64,000 nucleotides of DNA, from contig JANSYA010000004.1 in NCBI GenBank assembly GCA_024742665.1, positions 1 to 64,000 on the forward strand, written 5' to 3'. The position numbers were made by a program, and so were the translations under genes. The stretch's first letter is position 1, and every line of letters begins with the position of its first letter. The stretch comes from a bacterium (GTDB taxonomy: Bacteria > Spirochaetota > Leptospiria > Leptospirales > Leptonemataceae). The notes below the pieces were generated by a model that searched no databases, was not told where the DNA came from, and saw nothing but the letters and a program-made list of their open reading frames with translations. This document shows positions 1 to 8,262 of this stretch, in pieces.

Positions 1-416
1 ACGCAATCACTGTATGTCGAGGACTCCCTCGACGCTCATTGGAACCGGGAGCAGAAGATTCTGCGAAGGATCAGGAATCGGGTCCGAACGCAGCAGCCCA
101 CAACCACCACACACGAAGCGAAAGCCCAATTCCAAAAAAGCTCGCGCGATCGCGTGCTCCCGGTTAAAAACCCGGATACAGCAAAACCGCACCGTCGAAA
201 AGACAGCGGGCAGGACGCGCACGCAATCACTGTATGTCGAGGACTCCCTCGACGCTCATTGGAACCGGGAGCAGAAGATTCTGCGAAGGATCAGGAATCG
301 GGTCCGAACGCAGCAGCCCACAACCACCACACACGAAGCTAAAGCCCAATTCCAAAAAGCTCGCGCGATCTCATGCTCCCGGTTATAAACCCGGATAATG
401 CAAAACCGCACCGTCG
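1..416. repeat. 220-bp direct tandem repeat, two copies
   Basis: Bases 1-220 are repeated from 221. The first 119 bases of both copies are identical. Similarity then continues with small changes (one lost A in an A-run near 350, TCGCG to CTCAT near 370) up to about 416. The window edge cuts the array, so there may be more copies to the left. Each copy carries AACCGGGAGC (43-52 in copy 1) and its inverse GCTCCCGGTT (156-165), so the unit holds long-range inverted repeats. The stretch around GCGATCTCATGCTCCCGG (from about 365) resembles the core of the 111-bp array at 31.6-32.05 kb. Open frames across it exist but are by-products of repetition; I see no protein family. Confidence 0.9.
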
Positions 417-606
417 GTTAGAGATGCGGTGTGCCGCCTCGGGCGTGCCTGCTGTGCTTCGGCCCGGACGGTTGTGGGGCGCGCGGCTCGGTACACTGTT
501 CGCCTGATGCAAAAACCCATCCGGGAAATCGGTGATATCCGTGGCAAAAAAATCTGAGCGCTTTGCCCGGGCGGATAAAAAATACAGCCCACGACTTCCA
601 AAATAC
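417..606. other. intergenic DNA, nothing recognised
   Basis: This stretch joins the tandem repeat to the candidate small-RNA promoter. I see no convincing reading frame with a ribosome binding site, no tRNA and no clear terminator. Confidence 0.5.
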
Positions 607-634
607 TTGACGCATTTTAAGCAGTCATTAGAAT
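607..634 (+). promoter_or_regulatory. sigma-70-like promoter
   Basis: A TTGACG -35 box (607-612) and a TAGAAT -10 box (629-634) are separated by 16 bp. Transcription would start near 641 and run into the terminator at 720-744, so the product would be about 100 nt and non-coding. The promoter call rests on box similarity alone. Confidence 0.5.
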
Positions 635-640
635 AGCTCC

Positions 641-744
641 CGAAATGAATCGAGCTACGGCTCCCCATACGGCGCTGCGAAGCGCTCCGGGCCTTTCAAA
701 AATTCTGAAAATTCAAGCCAGAGCAGTGAAATGCTCTTTTTTTT
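641..744 (+). ncRNA. candidate small RNA (promoter, three hairpins, terminator)
   Basis: The region between a promoter-like pair (607-634) and a Rho-independent terminator folds into three local hairpins. They are GAGC-TACG-GCTC (652-663), GCGCT-GCGA-AGCGC with a GNRA-type loop (672-685), and the terminator AGAGCA-GTGAAA-TGCTCT (720-737) followed by a T run. No reading frame with a Shine-Dalgarno site fits inside. It does not look like tmRNA, 6S or RNase P RNA by length or motifs. It may instead be a leader or remnant upstream of recA, but the terminator would separate it from recA. Confidence 0.4.
720..744 (+). terminator. Rho-independent terminator upstream of recA
   Basis: Perfect 6-bp stem AGAGCA/TGCTCT with a 6-nt loop, directly followed by a run of T to 744. 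It insulates recA from transcription entering from the left. Confidence 0.75.
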
Positions 745-806
745 CGGAAAGCTGGAAAAATTATGTCTCAAATCGAGCGGATCGGGTAAAAACTGTCACA
801 CCCATG

Positions 807-859
807 GGATAGGATGCCTCTATCCTGATCGGAACATGACAGCGGGCCCTGGCGGCCCG
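807..859 (+). promoter_or_regulatory. two hairpins in the recA leader
   Basis: GGATAG/CTATCC (807-812/820-825) and CGGGCC/GGCCCG (843-848/854-859) lie 60-110 bases before recA. They could be leader structure or part of an operator. I looked for a TTTG-N5-CAAA type SOS box and did not find one. Function is unknown. Confidence 0.35.
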
Positions 860-916
860 GACTCATACCGGCCTGGAAATCCAGAGATAATACTCAATTA
901 CAAGGACTGATACAAC

Positions 917-2155
917 ATGGCACGAGCAAAAAAGAACGAGTCCAAATTGGAATCCCTGAAAGGGACTCGCGGGACGACCCAGGACGCGAAAGAACGCGCC
1001 GTCGCGGTGGAAGGCGCAATGGCGCAGATCGAGCGAAGTTTCGGCAAAGGTTCGATCATGAAGCTGGGCGACCAGACCATCCCCCAGGAAATCGGACACA
1101 TCCCCACCGGCGCCCTGACGCTGGACTTCGCTCTCGGAATCGGCGGCTTTCCGAAAGGCCGCATCGTCGAAATCTTCGGACCGGAATCTTCCGGTAAGAC
1201 CACGGTTTGTTTATCGGCGGTCGCGAACGCCCAGAAAGCCGGCGGCATTGCGGCCTTCGTCGACGCGGAGCACGCCCTCGACCCTTATTTCGCGCGCAAG
1301 CTGGGCGTCGACATCGACGATCTTTTAGTGGCCCAGCCGGACAACGGCGAAGAGGCCTTAGAGATCACCGAAAGCCTGGTTCGCTCGAACGCAGTCGACA
1401 TTATCATCGTCGACTCGGTCGCGGCCCTCGTTCCGAAATCGGAATTGGAAGGCAACATGGGCGACGCCCAGATGGGCCTGCACGCCCGCCTCATGAGCCA
1501 GGCTTTACGGAAACTGACCGGCACGATCTCGAAATCGAACACCACCGTCGTCTTCGTAAACCAGATCCGTCACAAAATCGGCGTCATGTTCGGCTCCCCC
1601 GAAACGACCACCGGCGGCAACGCTCTGAAGTTCTACGCTTCCGTGCGCCTGGACATTCGCCGTATCGAGACCCTCAAAAAAGGCGACGATCCCTTCGGCA
1701 ACCGGGTCCGCGTCAAGATCGTCAAAAACAAGGTCGCGCCGCCCTTTCGTCAGGCGGAATTCGACATTCTGTTTAACAGCGGCATCAATCACACCGGCTG
1801 TCTGCTGGACATCGCGGTGAACGACGAGCTGATCGATCGCTCCGGCACCTGGTATTCGTACAACGAAAACCGCATCGGCCAGGGCCGCGAAAACGCCTGC
1901 CAGTTCCTGCGGGACAATCCCGACGTCGCAGGCGAACTGGAAGAAGAACTGCGGCGTCGAGCGGGCGAAGCACGCAAAGAGGCCGCAGCGGCGCATCAGA
2001 AAAAGAAAGCCGCAGACGCCGAGGGCGACGCTGATGCAGGCGAAGCGGAAGCTGCAGCTCCCGCCGAAAAGAAAAAGGCCACCCGCGCAAAGAAAACCCC
2101 GCCGGCCAACGTCGATCCCGACACAGGCGAAATCCTCGAAAGCGAAGCGCAGTAA
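917..2155 (+). CDS. recA: recombinase RecA
   Basis: RecA forms ATP-dependent filaments on single-stranded DNA, drives homologous strand exchange and stimulates LexA self-cleavage. The 412-residue product has the Walker A loop GPESSGKTT at 88-96, the [10 protein letters not shown] segment and the loop-2 region [17 protein letters not shown]. The core ends near residue 345. The rest is an Ala/Lys/Glu-rich tail of about 65 residues, longer than the short acidic tail of E. coli RecA and much more basic. The ATG at 917 has AAGGA at 902-906. The gene stands alone behind a terminator; recX is not adjacent but lies at 53.8-54.4 kb. The family assignment is certain. Confidence 0.98.
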   Translation: MARAKKNESKLESLKGTRGTTQDAKERAVAVEGAMAQIERSFGKGSIMKLGDQTIPQEIGHIPTGALTLDFALGIGGFPKGRIVEIFGPESSGKTTVCLSAVANAQKAGGIAAFVDAEHALDPYFARKLGVDIDDLLVAQPDNGEEALEITESLVRSNAVDIIIVDSVAALVPKSELEGNMGDAQMGLHARLMSQALRKLTGTISKSNTTVVFVNQIRHKIGVMFGSPETTTGGNALKFYASVRLDIRRIETLKKGDDPFGNRVRVKIVKNKVAPPFRQAEFDILFNSGINHTGCLLDIAVNDELIDRSGTWYSYNENRIGQGRENACQFLRDNPDVAGELEEELRRRAGEARKEAAAAHQKKKAADAEGDADAGEAEAAAPAEKKKATRAKKTPPANVDPDTGEILESEAQ

Positions 2156-2329
2156 ACTCATAGCGAAGCGCACTGCTCTTGAAAGCGCCGGTTCCGCGCC
2201 CGCGAGTCTTCGGCTCCGGCCGGGCCGGCGCTTTTTCAGACAGTGCCAAAATTCGAGCCATCCGTGTAATCCTGCAATCCATCGGTAACCCGGTTGACGC
2301 CACGGGCGTCGAAGGCCACTCGCCAGTAT

Positions 2330-3454
2330 ATGTCCGCCGCCAATTCATCGAATCCTGCGCCAGAGACTCAGAACCGAGAATCTTCGTCGGGCGACGCCGT
2401 GCCTGTGGCCGTAATCGGCGCAGGCGGCTTCACCGGCCACGAGCTGCTCACCCTGATGCGTGCCCACCCGCGACTGTACCCGGTGCACATCACATCGAAT
2501 GCCTACGAAGGCCGCCGGCTCAGCGATGTCTTTCCTGACCTGGACGGAGCGGACAATGGTCTGACCTTCTCGCGCCATGACGCGCCTCTGCCGGACGGCG
2601 TGCCGGTCTTTCTGGCAGTGCCCAACGATACCTCGCTGGCCCTGGTTCCCGATCTATTACAGGCCGGCCACCCGGTCGTCGATTTGAGTGGCAGCTTCCG
2701 CCTGCATGACGGTCGGGCGTTTGAAGAGCGCTACAAACTCAAGCATACGCCCGCCTCGGCCGCGGCTATGAGCCAGGCAGTCTTCGGCATGCCGGAAATT
2801 CTGCGCGACTCGATTCGCGGCGCGCAGTTCGTATCGAATCCGGGTTGTTTCCCCACGGGCGCCGTGATTCCTCTGGCCTTTCTGGGAGCCGCGCGCCAGG
2901 ATCTGCAGTCGGTCGTAGTCGACGCCAAATCGGGAGTTTCGGGCGCGGGCGGGCGCACTGAAGACGGCGGCTTCGTCTTTCATAAAGTCCACGAGAATTT
3001 TCGCGCTTACAAGATTCTGGGACACCAGCACCAGCCGGAAATCGAGGAATATGCGGCCCTCGGTATGCCTGGAACTACGGGGGCGATCGCGATGCCATCC
3101 GCCGAAGCCCCGCCGACCCTGCCGGTGGTCTTTACCCCGCATCTGCTGCCGCTCTTTCGCGGAATACTCTCGACGATCGTCCTGATCTGGAAAAGCACTC
3201 CGCCGGCCGATCTGGCGGAGCGCCTGCGCCACCGCTGCGAATCGGAGCCTTTCATACGCTTTCGCGATACTCCGGAAGCGGTCGAGCTGGCGTCCGTGCA
3301 AAATACGAACTATCTCGACCTGGGCCTGAGAACCAGCGGCAACACGACTGTGATTGTAACGGCGATCGACAATCTGATCAAGGGCGCTGCCGGCCAGGCC
3401 ATTCAGAATCTCAACCTGATGCTGGACTTCCCCGAAACTGCCGGCCTGCTCTGA
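2330..3454 (+). CDS. argC: N-acetyl-gamma-glutamyl-phosphate reductase
   Basis: This enzyme carries out the NADPH-dependent reduction of N-acetylglutamyl phosphate to the semialdehyde, the third step of arginine synthesis, in the cytosol. The N-terminal dinucleotide fold is VAVIGAGGFTGHE and the catalytic cysteine is in SNPGCFPTGA (Cys173 counted from the ATG). The reading frame could begin at a TTG at 2294, but I prefer the ATG at 2330 because the first 12 residues are not family-like and no ribosome site favours the TTG. Even so, about 24 poorly conserved residues precede the nucleotide fold. No other arg gene is nearby, so it appears to be a stand-alone biosynthetic gene. Confidence 0.93.
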   Translation: MSAANSSNPAPETQNRESSSGDAVPVAVIGAGGFTGHELLTLMRAHPRLYPVHITSNAYEGRRLSDVFPDLDGADNGLTFSRHDAPLPDGVPVFLAVPNDTSLALVPDLLQAGHPVVDLSGSFRLHDGRAFEERYKLKHTPASAAAMSQAVFGMPEILRDSIRGAQFVSNPGCFPTGAVIPLAFLGAARQDLQSVVVDAKSGVSGAGGRTEDGGFVFHKVHENFRAYKILGHQHQPEIEEYAALGMPGTTGAIAMPSAEAPPTLPVVFTPHLLPLFRGILSTIVLIWKSTPPADLAERLRHRCESEPFIRFRDTPEAVELASVQNTNYLDLGLRTSGNTTVIVTAIDNLIKGAAGQAIQNLNLMLDFPETAGLL

Positions 3455-3619
3455 TAACGCGCGGACGCGCACCAGCCGACCTCGAAACCGAACCCCGGCT
3501 TCTCCTCGCCCATGATCAGGATCCTGGATCTCGTTCCTGCTTGACCCGGGAAGCCCGCCTGAAAGCATATCCCTGCTCCGTCCTTCGGTATCGCGCCGGA
3601 AGTCAGAGCGATTGAAATA

Positions 3620-3691
3620 CGGGATGTAGCGCAGGGGTAGCGCACTCGTCTGGGGGGCGAGTGGTCGCTGGTTCAAATCCAGTCATCCCGA
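3620..3691 (+). tRNA. tRNA-Pro (anticodon GGG)
   Basis: A full cloverleaf can be drawn by eye: acceptor CGGGATG/CATCCCG, D stem GCGC/GCGC with loop AGGGGTA, anticodon stem CTCGT/GCGAG with the 7-base loop CTGGGGG (anticodon GGG), 5-base variable loop, T stem GCTGG/CCAGT with loop TTCAAAT, discriminator A. The 3' CCA is not encoded. A hairpin with a T-rich tail follows at 3758-3804. Confidence 0.95.
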
Positions 3692-3757
3692 AATTAATGC
3701 AGTGGAATCAAAGATTCCGCGAGCAAAAGTGGATCCCGCCGGATCCGCAGAAACGGC

Positions 3758-3804
3758 AAACCCGCCGGGTCCGCTTTTCATCGAGCGGTCGGCGGGTTTC
3801 TTTT
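3758..3804 (+). terminator. terminator after tRNA-Pro
   Basis: AAACCCGCC (3758-3766) pairs with GGCGGGTTT (3791-3799) and is followed by CTTTT. The 24-nt loop holds a further GC-rich stretch. It probably ends the tRNA transcript. Confidence 0.6.
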
Positions 3805-3842
3805 GTACCGGCCGCATAAGCTGAGATCTGACCGACGCAAAA

Positions 3843-3891
3843 AACCCCGTCGCGCATTTCGTTGCTTTCGAAACGTTTGCGCGACGGGGTT
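3843..3891 (-). terminator. terminator of the acyl-CoA dehydrogenase gene
   Basis: AACCCCGTCGCGC (3843-3855) and GCGCGACGGGGTT (3879-3891) form a perfect 13-bp stem. Read on the minus strand the stem is followed by a T run, as expected for a Rho-independent terminator of the gene ending at 3965. Confidence 0.85.
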
Positions 3892-3964
3892 CGCCTTCGG
3901 TCCGGTGGATTCCGCTTTCCGCGCGATCACCAGCCGATGCTATTTTCGTCCGATCACTTTTCGA

Positions 3965-5734
3965 TCAGGCGGTGGCCATAGCCGGCTCGGCCGCCGGAGC
4001 CATCTGCAGTTTGATCAGATTCGCCTGGGTAATCGCCAGACTGTCGACTGCGTAGTCCCGCGCGATTTTTTCGCGCTGCGCACGCTGGCCGGCGTCGGAA
4101 ACCTTCGTGAGCGACCGCTCAAGCAGCATTGTGTTCATGAAGCGCGCCATCGTTTCCACGACTTCGAAAACGTTCGTCTCCCGCGTTTCGGTGTCTTTCA
4201 GATTCTTATAGGCTTCGATGGCCGCTTCCAGATTCTCTTTGAGTTTCAGGAGATGTTCCGAAGGCGTGAACTTCGACAGGTTTTCGTCGATATAGGCGCG
4301 AACGGGACCCGTCGCCGACATACCCGCCGTAACGCCGCCAATGGCCGCGTGCATTTGCAGCTGAGTCGTGCCCTCGTAGATATTCGTGATCCGCGCGTCG
4401 CGAAAGATCCGGGCCACGTCGTAGTCTTCGGTATAACCCGCGCCGCCGTGAACCTGCAGAGCGTCGTAAGCGATGCTGTTGCACAGCTCGGACGTATAGT
4501 ACTTCGTGAGCGGCGTCATGAAGTTCGCCAGCTTTTCCCAGTACCGAATCGTTTCGTCTTTGCGAATCTCGCGATCGCTCACGCCTTCTTTTTCCATATG
4601 GTGCTGACGCCAGGCGTACAGGTCGATGGTGCGCGCCGCTTCGTAGAGCATGCAGCGCATGGCCGCCGTTTCCCGCTCCATGCGATCGAGCATTTTGCGC
4701 ACAGCGGGAATGTGTTCGATCGTGTTTCCGAACTGCTCGCGCTCGGAGGCGTATTTCTTCGCTTCGCTGTAGGCCGCTTGCGCGATGCCCATCGATTGCG
4801 CCGAAATCGACTGGCGCGCGACGTTCATCATGCCCATCGCGTACTTCACCAGGCCGAAGCCTTCTTTGCCGATCAGAGTCGCCGGCGAATTGTCATAAAC
4901 GACTTCGCAAGTCGGGCTGCAGTGCAGACCCAGCTTCTTTTCAACGCCCGCGACGAATACGTCTTTGCCTTCGACCAGGAAAAAGGACAGGCCTTTGGCG
5001 CCGCTGGTGGTGCTGCCGGTCCGGGCCAGAGTCAGAATCACAGAGGGAATATCGCCCAGGCCGCAGCCGTGAGTAATGAATCGTTTCGCGCCGCTGATCC
5101 GCCAGTTGCCGTTCTCGTCTTTCTCGGCTTTGGTGCGGATATTCGAAAGATCGGATCCGTAGTTGGGTTCCGTCAGCGCCATCGCGCCGCAGATTTCGCC
5201 CGCCGCCATTTTCGGCACCCACTGCTTGATCATGTCTTCGTCGCCGAAACGTTCGATCGTTTCAGCCAGATTGACGCAGCCCATCGCGATCGCGAAAGCG
5301 CCGTCGCCGCGGGCGATCATTTCCATGTGCATGGACTGCGCGATGGCCGTCATGCCCAGGCCGCCGTGTTCGCGGCTGATGCCGTAGGGCTGGATGCCGG
5401 CTTCGCGGGCTTTCTCGAAGCACTCCAGCACTTCCGCGGGAAAGGTCACTTTGCCGTCGGCGTACTTGAGTCCTTCTTTGTCCATGGCGGCTGCGTGTGC
5501 CGCGATCACGGTGCCGCTGATCTCGCCGGCGGATTCGAAAAACATGCGATAGTTTTCGATCGCTTCGTCGGTGTTGGAGGGAGCGTAGGCCAGAGCCTCG
5601 TCTCCGCTTTCCTGATATTTTTTATGATCAGCAAAGCCATGCTCGTAAGCGGTAACGACTTCTTCCCAGTCGATGATTTCTTTGAACTGAAGCTGAAGAT
5701 CTTCGTTCTCGTTAAAATAATTGTTTTGAATCAC
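3965..5734 (-). CDS. acyl-CoA dehydrogenase
   Basis: This FAD flavoprotein oxidises acyl-CoA to the 2-enoyl-CoA, the first step of beta-oxidation. The 589 residues are longer than the classic ~380-residue family because of an N-terminal extension and an extra C-terminal helical domain, as in the FadE-related long acyl-CoA dehydrogenases. The middle domain has MALTEPNYGSDL, and the C-terminal part has QVHGGAGYTEDYDVARIFRD followed by NIYEGTTQLQ, where the Glu (about residue 455) is the expected catalytic base. Translation starts at a GTG at 5734 preceded by a strong GGAGGAGG ribosome site. The gene is monocistronic with its own terminator. Chain-length preference cannot be read from the sequence. 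Confidence 0.93.
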   Translation of the reverse strand: MIQNNYFNENEDLQLQFKEIIDWEEVVTAYEHGFADHKKYQESGDEALAYAPSNTDEAIENYRMFFESAGEISGTVIAAHAAAMDKEGLKYADGKVTFPAEVLECFEKAREAGIQPYGISREHGGLGMTAIAQSMHMEMIARGDGAFAIAMGCVNLAETIERFGDEDMIKQWVPKMAAGEICGAMALTEPNYGSDLSNIRTKAEKDENGNWRISGAKRFITHGCGLGDIPSVILTLARTGSTTSGAKGLSFFLVEGKDVFVAGVEKKLGLHCSPTCEVVYDNSPATLIGKEGFGLVKYAMGMMNVARQSISAQSMGIAQAAYSEAKKYASEREQFGNTIEHIPAVRKMLDRMERETAAMRCMLYEAARTIDLYAWRQHHMEKEGVSDREIRKDETIRYWEKLANFMTPLTKYYTSELCNSIAYDALQVHGGAGYTEDYDVARIFRDARITNIYEGTTQLQMHAAIGGVTAGMSATGPVRAYIDENLSKFTPSEHLLKLKENLEAAIEAYKNLKDTETRETNVFEVVETMARFMNTMLLERSLTKVSDAGQRAQREKIARDYAVDSLAITQANLIKLQMAPAAEPAMATA

Positions 5735-6002
5735 GGGCTACCTCCTCCCTGTCGGAGCGATTGAATTGTAGAGCCACTGCTCGCAGAGTCAGGCTCTGGC
5801 AGCCCCTGTTTCCGTCAAGGACCTTGACTTTCAAATCAATGAAATCGTCTCACCTGCGACATGAGAAAAACAGTGTTAAAAATGAGTGAAAAACGATGAA
5901 ATTGATCGACACTTTCGGGATGAAAACAGTCTTACTATTTGAGCGGTTCGACCGAAGTTCTCATCCGGACTGGCCGCCAATTTTTTAGGAGTTATTGCAG
6001 AT

Positions 6003-6758
6003 ATGAATCAAACAGTCTCTTCCACAACACGCTCACCGGCGCGTTTCGCGCGCGCGGTGACTCTCTGGGGTCTGGTGGGAGTCCTCGGTTTCGGAAGCAT
6101 GGGTTGCGAAAGTCTAAGCTGGAAAACCTTTGCCGCTACCGGTATCGGTTGCGCCGCGGGCCTCGGCATCGGCGCCGTTATTGACGAAGCCAATCGCAAA
6201 AAGAGCAACAAGGATCGTCGCAAAGACGTCTTCGCGATCTTCAAAAAGCGCAAAGCGCAGAACAACGGTAAAATCGTCGGCCTCGCCACCGGCTGCCTGG
6301 CGGGCCTGGGTGTCGGTCTCTACCTGGACCTGATGCACGACGACATTGAAAACGAATTCGGCGATCGCGGCATCGAGCTTGAAAAAGTCACCGCGCCGAA
6401 CGGTGATACCGAAGAGCTGCTCGTGAAAATGGACGGCGATATTTCTTTCGATACCGGCAGCTCCAACCTGAGCGGCACTGCCAGCAACAACGTCGATACG
6501 CTGAAAGAAGCTCTGGCGAAATATCCGGAAACCAAAGTTCGCGTCTGGGGCCACACCGACGGCACCGGCAGCCGCGCTGTCAACGACCGCCTGAGCGCCC
6601 AGCGCGCGGAGGGAGTCGCTGACGAACTCGGACTGGGTTCCAGTCGCATCAAAGAAAGCAAGGGCTGGGCCAACGATCGCCCGCTGCCGGGTACGAACCG
6701 CAGCGGTGAAGCGCGCTCAAACCGTCGCGTAGAAGTCTTTATCCTGGCGGAAGACTGA
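6003..6758 (+). CDS. OmpA-family lipoprotein with glycine zippers
   Basis: A probable outer-membrane lipoprotein that ties the envelope to peptidoglycan. A signal peptide ends in a lipobox-like GSMGC (Cys35). Two Gly-rich segments, GIGCAAGLGIGAVID (about 45-60) and GLATGCLAGLGVGLYLDLM (about 95-113), are glycine zippers flanking a basic stretch. The C-terminal OmpA domain (about 140-248) carries GHTDGTGSRAVNDRLSAQRA and NRRVEVFI, the peptidoglycan-binding motifs. The architecture matches the E. coli YiaD type. ATG at 6003 with TAGGAG upstream. A single gene with a terminator-like inverted repeat directly behind it. Confidence 0.9.
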   Translation: MNQTVSSTTRSPARFARAVTLWGLVGVLGFGSMGCESLSWKTFAATGIGCAAGLGIGAVIDEANRKKSNKDRRKDVFAIFKKRKAQNNGKIVGLATGCLAGLGVGLYLDLMHDDIENEFGDRGIELEKVTAPNGDTEELLVKMDGDISFDTGSSNLSGTASNNVDTLKEALAKYPETKVRVWGHTDGTGSRAVNDRLSAQRAEGVADELGLGSSRIKESKGWANDRPLPGTNRSGEARSNRRVEVFILAED

Positions 6759-6763
6759 TTTTC

Positions 6764-6809
6764 AACGCAGGCTTTTCGCCTTTCGCCTGAATCGCGAAGG
6801 GCCTGCGTT
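6764..6809. terminator. bidirectional terminator between convergent genes
   Basis: AACGCAGGC (6764-6772) pairs with GCCTGCGTT (6801-6809), with a second inner pairing of CCTTTCGC with GCGAAGG. It sits between the OmpA-like gene (plus) and the cyclase gene (minus). Confidence 0.6.
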
Positions 6810-6865
6810 CTTCGGTTGCTTCGGCCGGACTCTGAATCAACTTTGAATATTCAAACGCGCGGCGC

Positions 6866-8221
6866 CTATTTTGCTTCGCTTTCGCCGCTCGATTCCGGCG
6901 CCTGATCGCCGGCGGCATTCGACTCTTGCTCCGGCGTTTCCGCCACAAAAGCGTTTCGAATCGCTTCTAAGCGCGCGCGAAATTCTTCGTTTGGGATCTG
7001 TCCCGCTCCCTGAACCGAAAGCTCGGGCAGGATTCCGTCGACGAAGTACATAAGCACTTCGCCCTTATTTTTCGCCTGCACCCGGCCGCGCTCTTCGCAG
7101 GCGAAGAAGCCATCGACTAATTCGTACGTGCTTTCTGAAATATTAATGCGGCCGATCTCTCCCGACGATTCCATCCGGCTGGCCATATTGACCGTATCGC
7201 CCCAGACGTCGTAGGCGAATTTTTTCGATCCGACCACCCCGGCCACGAGCGGCCCGGTGCTGATGCCAATCCGGCAGTCCCAGAACTCGTCGCCGCGCAG
7301 CTTGCGGAAGTCTTTGACCTGGCGCATGAACTCCTGGATCTCCAGCGCCGCGAGCACCGCGTCTACGGCGTGCGTCGCGTTCGCTTCGGGAATGCCGCCC
7401 GCGCACATAAAGGAATCGCCGATGGTTTTGAGTTTTTCCAGTCCGAAACGTTCGATAGCGCTATCGAAAAACGAAAATGTCGAATCGAGCTGACGTACCA
7501 ATTCGGCCGGCGTCATCCGCTCGGCAAGCTGTGTAAACGATTGGAAATCCGTAAACAGAACGGTCACGCTATCATAGTGCTGCGGCGTAACCTGCCCTTC
7601 TTTTTTGAGCTGCCTGGCCACGCCTTCGGGTAAAATATTGATCAGCAAACGTTCGGATTCGCGAAAACTCGCGTCCAGATCCTGATTCAGACGCTTCAGC
7701 TCCATCTGGGCGTTGATCAGTTCGCCGTATTGTTTCACCGTATTTTCATAAGTCGAAAGCAAAAGATTCAGAATTTGCCGACGACCGGCGGTGATAACGT
7801 AGTCATTGCCGGCGTACGTAATATCGACCGGTTCGGCGTCTTCCGGCCCGTACGGATTGTCGAGTAAAGCCCGCACGCGATACATCAAATATTTTTCATC
7901 GTACGGTTTGGTTACGTAGCCGTCGGCGCCGGCTTCCATGCCGCGAATAATATCTTCGGGCTGCGAAAGCGAAGTACACAGAATCACGGGAATGGCGGTG
8001 AGTTCGGGATTGGACTTCACCGCGACGCAAAAATCAAATCCATTCATGACCGGCATTTCGACATCGGTAATCACGAGGGCCGGCCGAATTTCGATGACCT
8101 TCGCAAGACCCGCCGCGCCGTCTTTGGCCCAGGTCACCTGGTAGCCGTGGTTTTCCAGCGCCCGCCGCAGAATCACCGCCTGGACGGCCGAATCTTCCGC
8201 GATGACAATCTGGGTTTGCAT
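6866..8221 (-). CDS. response regulator-adenylate cyclase (REC-class III cyclase)
   Basis: Predicted output protein of the upstream chemosensory operon, making cAMP when its receiver is phosphorylated. REC domain (1-125) with phospho-acceptor Asp53 in ITDVEMPVMNG and Lys105 in VTKPYD; a helical linker (about 145-195) with the pre-catalytic LLINILPEGVA; class III cyclase domain (about 212-410). Metal Asp225 (FTDFQSFT) and Asp269 (KTIGDSF), adenine-specifying Lys263 and Asp338 (YDVWGDTVN), and transition-state Asn345 and Arg349 are all present, so adenylate rather than guanylate cyclase is predicted. A short C-terminal tail follows. I chose the ATG at 8221 over a GTG at 8236 because the receiver begins there. 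It lies 41 bp after cheB and is the last gene of the operon. Confidence 0.92.
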   Translation of the reverse strand: MQTQIVIAEDSAVQAVILRRALENHGYQVTWAKDGAAGLAKVIEIRPALVITDVEMPVMNGFDFCVAVKSNPELTAIPVILCTSLSQPEDIIRGMEAGADGYVTKPYDEKYLMYRVRALLDNPYGPEDAEPVDITYAGNDYVITAGRRQILNLLLSTYENTVKQYGELINAQMELKRLNQDLDASFRESERLLINILPEGVARQLKKEGQVTPQHYDSVTVLFTDFQSFTQLAERMTPAELVRQLDSTFSFFDSAIERFGLEKLKTIGDSFMCAGGIPEANATHAVDAVLAALEIQEFMRQVKDFRKLRGDEFWDCRIGISTGPLVAGVVGSKKFAYDVWGDTVNMASRMESSGEIGRINISESTYELVDGFFACEERGRVQAKNKGEVLMYFVDGILPELSVQGAGQIPNEEFRARLEAIRNAFVAETPEQESNAAGDQAPESSGESEAK

Positions 8222-8262
8222 GGTTAGCAGGAGCACAGGCTGGCGGCCTGGCCCGATCTAAG

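Noticed and set aside
14-388. Open frame of 124 codons across the 220-bp repeat
   Set aside because: It exists because the unit has no stop in that frame. There is no ribosome site, no family, and the copies differ by a frame-shifting base.
745-916. SOS (LexA) operator before recA
   Set aside because: No TTTG-N5-CAAA or CTG-N10-CAG style box was found by eye; the operator type of this organism is unknown.
3803-5764. Long plus-strand frame opposite the acyl-CoA dehydrogenase
   Set aside because: It is a GC-driven shadow frame; the minus-strand protein has all family motifs and a strong ribosome site.
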